The translations under genes and the position numbers were made by a program. The notes under the pieces are model-generated. The model searched no databases and was not told the origin of the DNA. It worked only from the letters and a program-made list of their open reading frames with translations. A DNA stretch of 9,227 bases, taken from assembly GCA_024641365.1 (NCBI GenBank), contig JAHEDF010000131.1:1-9227 (forward strand), in the 5' to 3' direction. Numbering within the stretch: the stretch's first letter is position 1; each line of letters starts with the position of its first letter. Source of the DNA: Planctomycetota bacterium (GTDB taxonomy: Bacteria > Planctomycetota > UBA11346). Below, piece after piece: positions 1-6,583 of this stretch.

Positions 1-338
1 TCTGAGGGTGGTACTGCTAAAAAAGAATCTAATTGCCCAGCAAAACTATGTTCACCACCATCCTCATCGCTTGCGGATGAACGCACCGCAAGCAAGCCAT
101 TTGTGCCTGCTAATTTTTGTGCTGCTGCAATCCATGCTTGTGATAGTTCCTCCGTAGGAACAACTTGCACATCATCAGCCGCTTGTGCTCGACAAGATTC
201 CCACGCTCCCGGTGCGATGACAAACCACGCTGGAATTGGTAAGCCATGTAACTCCAATGCGCGTAGCGCCGCAGCTTTCCCACCAAATTCACTATCTGAA
301 TTAGTCGCATCGGGAAATAACACCCACGTTTGTGTCAT
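1..338 (-). CDS. PEP synthase / pyruvate phosphate dikinase N-terminal (ATP-grasp) domain protein, 3' end outside window
   Basis: The visible 112 residues start with ATG at 338, preceded by AGGAT with 6 nt spacing and 4 bp after the UbiA stop. They match the start of the PPDK_N ATP-binding domain: a GGKAAAL motif near residues 19-25, a PIPAWFVI stretch at 34-41, then AVRSSASDEDG at 84-94 followed by SFAGQLDSF at 98-106. In this family the domain binds ATP and phosphorylates a swivelling histidine domain or, as in rifampin phosphotransferase, hands phosphate on to a small molecule. The histidine and PEP/pyruvate domains would lie beyond the window. Because it is embedded in a biosynthetic operon, a dedicated phosphotransferase is more likely than housekeeping PEP synthase, but this is inference. 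The family assignment is strong; the substrate is unknown. Confidence 0.85.
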   Translation of the reverse strand, partial: MTQTWVLFPDATNSDSEFGGKAAALRALELHGLPIPAWFVIAPGAWESCRAQAADDVQVVPTEELSQAWIAAAQKLAGTNGLLAVRSSASDEDGGEHSFAGQLDSFLAVPPS

Positions 339-342
339 AATT

Positions 343-1257
343 TTATCCTAACCACGCAGGCAAAATGCCTAAAGAGCCATACAAGAGCAATGTCCATAAA
401 CCCGCCGCTAATTCGATACGTTTTCCTTGTTTCGGGTTCAAGTGAGTTGCAAACCACCATGCCAACAATCCAGCAATTAATACGCCACTCATTAATACAA
501 TGCCAACCGACCACGGTGCATGCGCATCAAAAGCGGCTGCAATAGCACAACCAGCGGTCAACACCATCATGATCAACCAGACCAATACTGCTCTTTGGGG
601 CCCCCACAAAACGCTATACGTTTCAACACCGGTTTCTTCATCGGCTGGACTGCGAATTTTCCGACCTAACTCAATAACAATTCCATTGCAAAAACTGGCG
701 GCTAAAAACCATCCTAAACCATTTGGCGGAGTACCTAAGGCCGGTACCCAATCACAAGCCGTCGCATAAAAATCTACCAGCGGCATTATCAACATATGTG
801 ACCACAAATAAACGATGGGGTGTTTTTTAAGCCAAGTACGCATCCCAAATTCAACTGACATCGACGCCAAATATGCCCAAGTAATTAATAACACAATTAT
901 TTGGAGCGGTGACCACCACCATGCCAGTGCTAATTGAATTATGGCCGCACCTACAAATACACACCCTAATTCGCGCAAGGTTACTAAGCCGCGTGGAACA
1001 GGACGGTAAGGACGCCAACGTGTATCTTCAGCGATATCTTTAAATTCATCCGCTATACGTAATTGTAAAAAAAATAATAAACTGGAAATAAAGGCCACTA
1101 TAATGGAAGGAAGTGAGGGCCAAACTGCACCACGTAAATGGGATGAAAATGAAACTGCACAAAAACTAAATGATAAAATTAATGGACCATGGCCGAGCAA
1201 CGGAAATCGTTCCCGTTGGTACACCCACCAGCGACCAATGCCCTGTGGATCGGTCAT
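343..1257 (-). CDS. UbiA-family prenyltransferase, polytopic membrane protein
   Basis: Predicted 304-residue protein with several hydrophobic segments (about residues 24-37, 51-66, 98-113, 117-134, 147-165, 184-197, 222-243, 251-270, 283-299). The first aspartate motif is LRIADEFKDIAED (Asp70, Asp74, Asp78) followed by RPYRPVPRGLV; the second is the acidic stretch after GRKIRSPA (Asp206, Glu207, Glu208) leading into GVETYS. In UbiA enzymes these two motifs bind Mg2+ and an isoprenyl diphosphate, and the prenyl group is moved to an aromatic or lipid acceptor within the membrane. I chose the ATG at 1257, 4 bp after the HMGR stop. The reading frame stays open to 1341, but that extension lies inside HMGR and adds 28 residues before the usual N-terminus. 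The ribosome site (AGGCG, 12 nt away) is weak, so coupling to HMGR is likely. Acceptor and prenyl chain length cannot be told from sequence. Confidence 0.88.
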   Translation of the reverse strand: MTDPQGIGRWWVYQRERFPLLGHGPLILSFSFCAVSFSSHLRGAVWPSLPSIIVAFISSLLFFLQLRIADEFKDIAEDTRWRPYRPVPRGLVTLRELGCVFVGAAIIQLALAWWWSPLQIIVLLITWAYLASMSVEFGMRTWLKKHPIVYLWSHMLIMPLVDFYATACDWVPALGTPPNGLGWFLAASFCNGIVIELGRKIRSPADEETGVETYSVLWGPQRAVLVWLIMMVLTAGCAIAAAFDAHAPWSVGIVLMSGVLIAGLLAWWFATHLNPKQGKRIELAAGLWTLLLYGSLGILPAWLG

Positions 1258-1261
1258 ATAC

Positions 1262-2557
1262 TTATTCGTCGCCTGTCGATAAATTATCAGGCGTTTGAAT
1301 ATGAGTTGATTGCCGTTCGCGAGCGAGTCGTTGATGTGCACGTGTAAATTGTCCGCTCGCTAATGCACCAATGATAGATAATTCCCCAGCTAAAGCCAAA
1401 CCTGCACAGACTTCACCAAATGCACGGGCTTTACCATTACCAGCTAAACCCATGATGTCTAAGCAGGCTTGTTGACTAGGTAATTTTGTACCACCACCAA
1501 CGGTGCCAATAATTAAATTGGGCAAAGTCACAGTAGCATAGAGCGAACCATTTTTCTGTTCTTCAAAACGCGTAATGCCGACAGCCGCCTCAGAAACACA
1601 GGCCGCATCTTGGCCACAAGCTATAAATAAAGCAGCTAAACCATTCGCATAATGCCCTTGCACGCCAATTGTTCCACTCACCACGCCACCAATTGCCGAC
1701 ATGCGCCAATAATCAACCATACGCTCCGCAGTAGTATGCAGTCGACGCTGAATTAACTCAGCAGGTAATAGGATTTCTGCTGCAACTTTTTTTCCACGCA
1801 CACTACTAAATGACTGCGATGAGGCTTTTTTATCACCAGAAGCATTTGCCTCAACAAACCAGTATAAAGGTTTTTCCGGGGCTCGAGCCATAATGTCATC
1901 ACAAATGGCTTGTGTCGCAATCGTCACCATATTTTGCCCAGCAGCATCACCAGTCGAAAAATCAAATAATAAATAAACGTGATTACCTTCAACTGTAACG
2001 CGTAAATTTTCTAATTTTCCATGTCTGGTTGTAGTCGATGCAATTTTAATAAAATTCTCTTGTTCCTGTAATACCCAAATCAAAAATCGACCTGCGCCAG
2101 TTATCGATTCAAAAGCAAAACCAGGGGAACGCGTCACGCCCTCAGCTAATGTTAATGCGGTACAACCACCTGCATCACTAAGTAATTGGGCACCTCTATG
2201 ATAACTCGCTACTAATGCGGCTTCATGAGTGGCCAATGGTAACCAATAATCGCCTTGCGCATTGAGCCCGTTAACACGTAACGGACCTGCTAACCCCAGC
2301 GGCATTTTAACCGTGCCAATATAGTGTTCACAATTAGCTGCATAAACTGACGGCGGATGTTCATCAGCTAACACGCCAGGATCTTTTCCGAGCGTAGCCC
2401 ATCGTTTTGCCACTGCTTCTGGCGTCGCTAAACTTCCACCTAAATTTTCACGCTTCGCACCAGGTTTTGGCGTTAATAAAAGTGACATTTCTTCTAATGT
2501 CCGTCCATCTGTTAGTCGCTTAGCAAGACCGCGAAGAAAATTATAATCATTTGCCAT
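1262..2557 (-). CDS. Class I-type 3-hydroxy-3-methylglutaryl-CoA reductase homologue
   Basis: Predicted 431-residue protein comparable to the catalytic domain of class I HMG-CoA reductases, which reduce HMG-CoA to mevalonate with two NADPH. It has no membrane anchor. Conserved blocks in order: IGTVKMPLGLAGPL (80-93), HEAALVAS with catalytic Glu112, Arg143 in GVTRSP, dinucleotide-binding DAAGQNM (204-210), GDKK with catalytic Lys243, His302 and Asn305 in GHYAN, catalytic Asp317 in ACGQDAA, GTVGGGTKLPSQQACL (351-366), and catalytic His408 in RAHQRLAR. All four catalytic residues are therefore present. Oddities against the human enzyme as I remember it: DAAGQNM replaces DAMGMNM, and Glu236 sits where substrate-binding Ser684 would be. 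The start is supported by AAGGAC 5 nt upstream; the gene overlaps the ligase by 11 bp. It may supply mevalonate (mvaA/hmgA role) or reduce another acyl-CoA made in this operon. Confidence 0.9.
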   Translation of the reverse strand: MANDYNFLRGLAKRLTDGRTLEEMSLLLTPKPGAKRENLGGSLATPEAVAKRWATLGKDPGVLADEHPPSVYAANCEHYIGTVKMPLGLAGPLRVNGLNAQGDYWLPLATHEAALVASYHRGAQLLSDAGGCTALTLAEGVTRSPGFAFESITGAGRFLIWVLQEQENFIKIASTTTRHGKLENLRVTVEGNHVYLLFDFSTGDAAGQNMVTIATQAICDDIMARAPEKPLYWFVEANASGDKKASSQSFSSVRGKKVAAEILLPAELIQRRLHTTAERMVDYWRMSAIGGVVSGTIGVQGHYANGLAALFIACGQDAACVSEAAVGITRFEEQKNGSLYATVTLPNLIIGTVGGGTKLPSQQACLDIMGLAGNGKARAFGEVCAGLALAGELSIIGALASGQFTRAHQRLARERQSTHIQTPDNLSTGDE

Positions 2558-4121
2558 GATGCGTCCTTAATTGCTTCATTAATAAAGGATAATCCACTTT
2601 TGCATTATGCCGTTTGTCTAACGGAATAGACATGTCTATAAATTGATCAATACAAGCCCAAGATAATTGTGTAGTTAATGTATCGGACATTGTTTGTCGC
2701 TCAACTTGCTGAACCGTAGTTTCATAAACTAATACACGCCGTCCATCAATCCCCACTGCCGCTGCGCGTCGTATGCCGGGAATACTGCAAGCCGCTGTTT
2801 CTATCGCGAAAGGATAGATGGTGCCGTGGCGATCTTTTATTTTTGCACTACACCGCCCCATCAACCATAATCGACCATTTTTATCTATATAACCCGCATC
2901 TCCCGTGCGATGCCAAATGGTCTTATCTACTCGAATTTTCGTCTCTGCATCACCTGCGCCACCTAAGTAGCCAGGTAATACATGTTCACCTGCCACCACA
3001 ATCTCACCAATGCCATTACGTGGCATATGCATAGTCTGAAATGCAGCTTGTGACAATGCTGGTAATGGTTTACCCCAAGAGTCAGCACAAATATGCAGAT
3101 TTATGCCTGTCACAATTGGTCCAACCAACAACCCTTTGCCATTTTGCTGCGCAAAAATATCATCCGTAGTCATATCGCTAAAAGCAATTTCTGCGATTGG
3201 CTCTACTTCTGTGGAACCGTAAACTGCTACTACCCGTGTTTGTGGAGCAAGTTTTTGCAGACGCGATAATAATTGTGGAAATACCGGTGCGCCTCCCGTG
3301 TACAGTGCTGATAACATTGCAATTGAACCATGACCTTTGTCACAGTCATCAGCAAGACGCTCAAAAAAAGCAGGCGATGCAACCGCACTTCGCGGTTTAA
3401 AATGCGTCATCTGCTGTAATACCGGTGCCGCATCAATAAATCCCGGACGACGAATATCAGCATTGGGAATTAATACCGTTTGTCCTGATGCTAAATTAGC
3501 CAATGCAAAAATAGGTAGTGTAGCTAAATCCATAGCCCCTTGTTGGTGGTCAAGGCTGCGCGCCACTGCGGCATGCTGTGCACACAAAAACGCATGCGAG
3601 CGTACTGCTCCCTTGGGAACACCAGTCGATCCAGATGTAAATGTTACTAAGGCGGGAGCATCATCAGCTACCTTTTCAACTGGCTCATGTGGTTGATAAG
3701 TTTGCCAATTTTGCCAGCGTCTGCTGAATAGCGGAAATCCCGTTGACCAAGCACATGGTATGCGTCGCAGTGCAGACACAGATAGGCGCAGTAATTGCGC
3801 TAATCCTGTTCCTACAAATCCGCGTGGTGGCATGCGCTCAACACTTCGCGCTAAATGTTGACGACCTGCCGATGGGTCCACAACCATAGCAACTAATCCC
3901 GTTCGCCAGAGCGCCGCTAATAAAATATATAGTTCAATACCCATTGGTTCAAAAATTAATACCGCATCGCCCGTTTGTAAGCCACGATGTCTCAGCATAT
4001 GTGCGGCTTTTGCCGAGGCCGTTGCCAATTCACCAAACGTAATGGAACGATCGTGTTGAATAATTGCAACAGCTGATGGTCGATGTCGTGCTAGTTCCAA
4101 AACTAATTCAACAATATTCAT
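2547..4121 (-). CDS. AMP-forming acyl ligase, OleC (beta-lactone synthetase)-like
   Basis: A 524-residue ANL-superfamily enzyme, which uses ATP to adenylate a carboxylate. Visible motifs: P-loop TSGSTGVPKG (162-171), YGSTE (301-305), HRTGDAGY (404-411), GRLWLMGR (416-423), and the C-terminal segment PLDKRHNAKVDYP (500-512) with Lys508 in the catalytic-lysine position. The RHNAK segment, the VDPSAGRQHL stretch at 81-90, the FVGTGLA stretch and the DLATLPIFAL block resemble, from memory, OleC-type proteins. These are annotated as fatty-acid CoA ligases, but in olefin synthesis they turn beta-hydroxy acids into beta-lactones. No OleA, OleB or OleD homologue is visible in the window. It could instead be a plain acyl-CoA ligase that feeds the downstream HMGR-like reductase. 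The start shares ATGA with the GNAT stop and has no clear Shine-Dalgarno site, so it probably depends on re-initiation. Confidence 0.85.
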   Translation of the reverse strand: MNIVELVLELARHRPSAVAIIQHDRSITFGELATASAKAAHMLRHRGLQTGDAVLIFEPMGIELYILLAALWRTGLVAMVVDPSAGRQHLARSVERMPPRGFVGTGLAQLLRLSVSALRRIPCAWSTGFPLFSRRWQNWQTYQPHEPVEKVADDAPALVTFTSGSTGVPKGAVRSHAFLCAQHAAVARSLDHQQGAMDLATLPIFALANLASGQTVLIPNADIRRPGFIDAAPVLQQMTHFKPRSAVASPAFFERLADDCDKGHGSIAMLSALYTGGAPVFPQLLSRLQKLAPQTRVVAVYGSTEVEPIAEIAFSDMTTDDIFAQQNGKGLLVGPIVTGINLHICADSWGKPLPALSQAAFQTMHMPRNGIGEIVVAGEHVLPGYLGGAGDAETKIRVDKTIWHRTGDAGYIDKNGRLWLMGRCSAKIKDRHGTIYPFAIETAACSIPGIRRAAAVGIDGRRVLVYETTVQQVERQTMSDTLTTQLSWACIDQFIDMSIPLDKRHNAKVDYPLLMKQLRTHHGK

Positions 4122-5092
4122 GCTAATAATTTTTCATATAATGTGTACCGACGTATTTCATGTGCCCCATCGCCCAAATTACGTGAAGTGTTGCCATGAT
4201 GCATAAGCGCGTGAATTGCGCGACGAAAACCCAGTGTATATGCACTATGCTGACAACGTTCTAATAATAACTTTCCTAATCCAGCATAAGCTCGCCCTGG
4301 GATTACACCCAATGTTTTTACAACAATAGTATCAATCTGTTGCCCGCGCTTTGCTTGTTCAATATCGGGAATAGTAAAAATAAAACCAACTACGTTTTCA
4401 CCCTGTACGGCCACAAACGATAAGCCTGGCTTTAACAACGGTTTTACTGGCATGTACATTGCTAAGAATTCTTCTTTCGTTATGGGCGCATAGAGCACAT
4501 TATTTGCAAAAGCTAATTCGGATGCTGGAAACATACTGATTAATTCTTTTTCGAATTTATCTATCTGAATTTCTCGGATAACTACACCGGATTGTTCTAG
4601 GCGTTTAGCGACCACATCTAATCGGGGATCGTGCACCGCTAAATTATCCATCAACGCTGACCAATAATTTTCACTGACGACAAATCCTGCTTTTTCCCAC
4701 CACTGTGGCCAAGTCGCGGGTTGATTACGTTCAAAAATAAACAACGGCTCGTCACCTAACCATGTTAAAAAACGATATGCACGCCACGTATTACCATTCA
4801 TTGGTCCAACGGCATGTGTACAGCCTACTTTACGCAAGTGCTCACACGCCACCTCCAACGCCTGATGAACTGACAACTCATCACACGCGTCATGCGCATG
4901 AAAATGTCCAATAACACCCAGTCGTTTTTCTGGAACCAATGGCACATCGTTCCACCATAATCCTAAATGAATTCGATCCTCCACAATTAATTGCAAATCC
5001 ATTTTTTGTTTTCGCAAATCATCCCCTGCCGCAATCGCGGCAGCAGGCCAAGCGGTAAAATCGTGCGATTGTTTTACTGTCACAGTAGTCAT
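4118..5092 (-). CDS. GNAT-fold N-acyltransferase family protein
   Basis: A 324-residue protein, about twice a single GNAT domain. The C-terminal half looks like the acyltransferase: SFVAVQGENVVGFIFTIPD (225-243) gives beta strands 3-4, LGVIPGRAYAGLGKLLL (261-277) contains the acetyl-CoA pyrophosphate loop (Arg267 to Lys274), and Asn301 with the RRYTLYEKLLA end (314-324) matches the usual C-terminus. The N-terminal half carries HAVGPMNGNTWRAYRF (93-108), a block I associate with long YghO-like GNAT proteins of unknown function. These enzymes move an acyl group from acyl-CoA to an amine or hydroxyl; the acceptor here is unknown. There is no signal peptide, so it is cytoplasmic. The ATG overlaps the P450 stop (ATGA) and the gene ends in ATGA with the ligase, which places it firmly in the pathway. 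The family call is good; the reaction is not determined. Confidence 0.78.
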   Translation of the reverse strand: MTTVTVKQSHDFTAWPAAAIAAGDDLRKQKMDLQLIVEDRIHLGLWWNDVPLVPEKRLGVIGHFHAHDACDELSVHQALEVACEHLRKVGCTHAVGPMNGNTWRAYRFLTWLGDEPLFIFERNQPATWPQWWEKAGFVVSENYWSALMDNLAVHDPRLDVVAKRLEQSGVVIREIQIDKFEKELISMFPASELAFANNVLYAPITKEEFLAMYMPVKPLLKPGLSFVAVQGENVVGFIFTIPDIEQAKRGQQIDTIVVKTLGVIPGRAYAGLGKLLLERCQHSAYTLGFRRAIHALMHHGNTSRNLGDGAHEIRRYTLYEKLLA

Positions 5093-6378
5093 ATTGGTTC
5101 TACTCGCATTGATAATGGTTTTTTCATGCGCAATGTTAACCCTGGCATTGGTTTAGGTTCTATTTTCGTGAGTGGCATTAATCGAACATGTCGGATTAAT
5201 TCGGCTAGAATGAGAGGGCCTTCAATCATCGCTAAATGACCACCAACACAACCATGGGGCCCAGCGCCAAACGGTATGTACGTATAAGGACGTGGTCTTT
5301 TTTCAAAACGAGTCGGATTAAATTCTGATGGATTTGGCCAATAATCGGGATTGCGATGAACAACCCACGGCGCTACCACAACAGTGGTGTCTGCAGGAAT
5401 ATGATAGCCGCATAAATTATCGTCTGCGACAACCAATCTATCAATTAACCAAATCGGTGGATATAAACGCATCGCTTCTTGGAATACCGATGTAGCATAA
5501 ACTAAACGTGGGACATCTGCTGCCGTTGCTTCTCTATCGCCTAATACCGCCTTTGCTTCATCACGCAGGCATTCCTGACATTCCGGGTGTTGGCCCAATA
5601 AATAACACGCCCAATTTAATGCGTTTGCCGTTGTTTCATGTCCAGCCAACAACAGGGTAATTAATTCATCATCTGCCTGTAATCCAGATAATCGTGATAA
5701 GATTGCAGCAATACGATCTGAATTCGCTTGTGCTTTTAATCGACCTGTGATGTCGCGTAACGTCTTTACTCCCGCTTTAAAAGCACTTCGACCACGATTA
5801 GGAATTCTATGTGGCAAATCATTGGGGCTTTGCACACGACGCCAATGATGGTCAAGCACCGCGGTTAATGCTGATTCCAAACGTGGGGCTTCTTTTCCTA
5901 TTGGTACGCCAAATAATATTTCGGTTATAATGGCTAAAGTTAATCCCATCATATCAGGATTTACAATAATAGGTTTTTGGCTTTTTCGCCATTTATGCGC
6001 CATTGATTTAGTAATGCGACTGATGACCGGCACGAATTCTTGGCAACGTTCAGGGGAAAATATCGGCGCAATAGCTTTGCGCCGCTGTTGCCACTTTGGT
6101 CCATCGGTCGTCAATAAATTCTCACCAATAATGTCTATAAGCCGAGCGTTGGTTGGTGTGGTACGTATATAATTTTTATGCGATTTTTTTAATACCTGTT
6201 CGATGCTTTCCGGAGATGCTATAGAGTGCAGGATTAGGTGCACCATGCGCATTCGCACAATATCGCCATAACGCGCATGTGCATTGAGTAAAAATTGTAA
6301 CGAATCAGCTTTCACCCAAAATAATTGACCAGTAATCGGTAAACCACGTGGACCAGGAGCGCGATTGGACATAGCCAT
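5089..6378 (-). CDS. Cytochrome P450 monooxygenase, soluble
   Basis: A 429-residue P450 and first gene of the operon. It starts with the proline-rich RAPGPRGLPITG (6-17) and has no N-terminal membrane helix, so it should be soluble. Diagnostic motifs: C-helix WQQRR (Trp96, Arg100), I-helix LLLAGHETTAN (242-252) with the acid-alcohol pair for O2 activation, K-helix EAMR (Glu301, Arg304), the FNPTRF block (353-358), and the heme loop FGAGPHGCVGG (370-380) with thiolate ligand Cys377. The sequence style resembles CYP102/CYP4/CYP110-like enzymes that oxidise fatty acids or terpenes, but the substrate cannot be read off. The stretch between about 180 and 235 (G-H helix region) seems compact compared with relatives I recall. 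No ferredoxin or reductase is encoded in the window, so electrons must come from elsewhere. The ATG at 6378 has AGGA 8 nt upstream; a second ATG at 6372 is possible. Confidence 0.93.
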   Translation of the reverse strand: MAMSNRAPGPRGLPITGQLFWVKADSLQFLLNAHARYGDIVRMRMVHLILHSIASPESIEQVLKKSHKNYIRTTPTNARLIDIIGENLLTTDGPKWQQRRKAIAPIFSPERCQEFVPVISRITKSMAHKWRKSQKPIIVNPDMMGLTLAIITEILFGVPIGKEAPRLESALTAVLDHHWRRVQSPNDLPHRIPNRGRSAFKAGVKTLRDITGRLKAQANSDRIAAILSRLSGLQADDELITLLLAGHETTANALNWACYLLGQHPECQECLRDEAKAVLGDREATAADVPRLVYATSVFQEAMRLYPPIWLIDRLVVADDNLCGYHIPADTTVVVAPWVVHRNPDYWPNPSEFNPTRFEKRPRPYTYIPFGAGPHGCVGGHLAMIEGPLILAELIRHVRLMPLTKIEPKPMPGLTLRMKKPLSMRVEPI

Positions 6379-6386
6379 ATACTATA

Positions 6387-6402
6387 TCCTGCGCTAATTA
6401 TA
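6387..6402 (-). promoter_or_regulatory. Candidate operon promoter (-10) and ribosome-binding site
   Basis: Read on the minus strand, a perfect TATAAT lies at 6402-6397, with a weak TGTAAA 18 nt upstream as possible -35. AGGA at 6390-6387 is the Shine-Dalgarno site for the P450 start. If this -10 is used, the transcript would begin near 6390 and have a very short leader of roughly a dozen bases. The intergenic stretch 6379-6547 contains no convincing terminator, so read-through from the lipoprotein gene is also possible. Confidence 0.4.
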
Positions 6403-6475
6403 GTTCGGTACCAGTGCCTATTTACACCCTCTGCATTACTTTTAAGTCCACCTGTAGTCTCAATAAGGATTCACC

Positions 6476-6583
6476 ATGGGCTCTGTTAGCCATATGGAAG
6501 ACCATCCATTTGAACTATATTATGAGGCCAATAATTTATTTTCCGTTTTATTGATCGGTGTCCGCTTCAGGCACATTAGATGA
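6476..6583 (+). CDS. Possible 35-residue small ORF, doubtful
   Basis: An ATG at 6476 is preceded by AAGGAT with good spacing and opens a 35-codon frame ending in TGA at 6581-6583. The product starts MGSVSHMEDHPFELYY and has no domain I recognise. Its last 36 bp lie antisense to the 3' end of the lipoprotein gene. Its start lies in a weak hairpin (ATGGGCT at 6476-6482 against AGCCAT at 6488-6493). No clear plus-strand promoter is visible. It rests only on the ribosome-site match and could easily be chance. Confidence 0.2.
   Translation: MGSVSHMEDHPFELYYEANNLFSVLLIGVRFRHIR

Larger units (their letters stand above)
1..6378 (-). other. Six-gene operon: P450, GNAT, OleC-like ligase, HMGR, UbiA, PPDK_N protein
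   Basis: Six consecutive minus-strand genes are packed without room for internal promoters or terminators. The P450 stop and GNAT start share ATGA (4 bp). The GNAT stop and ligase start share ATGA (4 bp). Ligase and HMGR overlap by 11 bp. HMGR to UbiA and UbiA to the PPDK_N gene are each separated by 4 bp. Such spacing is typical of one transcript with translational coupling, so the products probably act in one pathway. The operon continues beyond the left edge, so further genes may be missing. The pathway itself is not one I recognise; its reading as isoprenoid or prenylated-lipid metabolism is inferred from the UbiA and HMGR families. Confidence 0.85.

Noticed and set aside
110..310. Minus-strand frame of 66 codons near the left edge
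   Set aside because: It is an out-of-frame shadow of the PPDK_N gene, whose own frame shows clear family motifs.
1258..1341. Longer UbiA frame starting at 1341 (28 extra residues)
   Set aside because: The extension lies inside the end of HMGR and has no family-like sequence. The ATG at 1257, 4 bp after the HMGR stop, gives the usual N-terminus.
1262..2557. Reading the operon as a classic mevalonate operon
   Set aside because: Only HMGR is present; no HMG-CoA synthase, mevalonate kinase, phosphomevalonate kinase, decarboxylase or IPP isomerase is visible, and the neighbours are tailoring-type enzymes.
3337..3696. Open plus-strand frame of 119 codons opposite the ligase gene
   Set aside because: It is antisense to a clearly conserved enzyme, and its translation has no domain-like pattern; it is a by-product of the coding strand. 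Similar frames at 103-351, 500-769, 4991-5239 and 5930-6172 are rejected for the same reason.
5236..5271. Histidine (His375) instead of arginine in the P450 heme loop
   Set aside because: An FGxGxHxC form is common in bacterial P450s, so it is not an anomaly.
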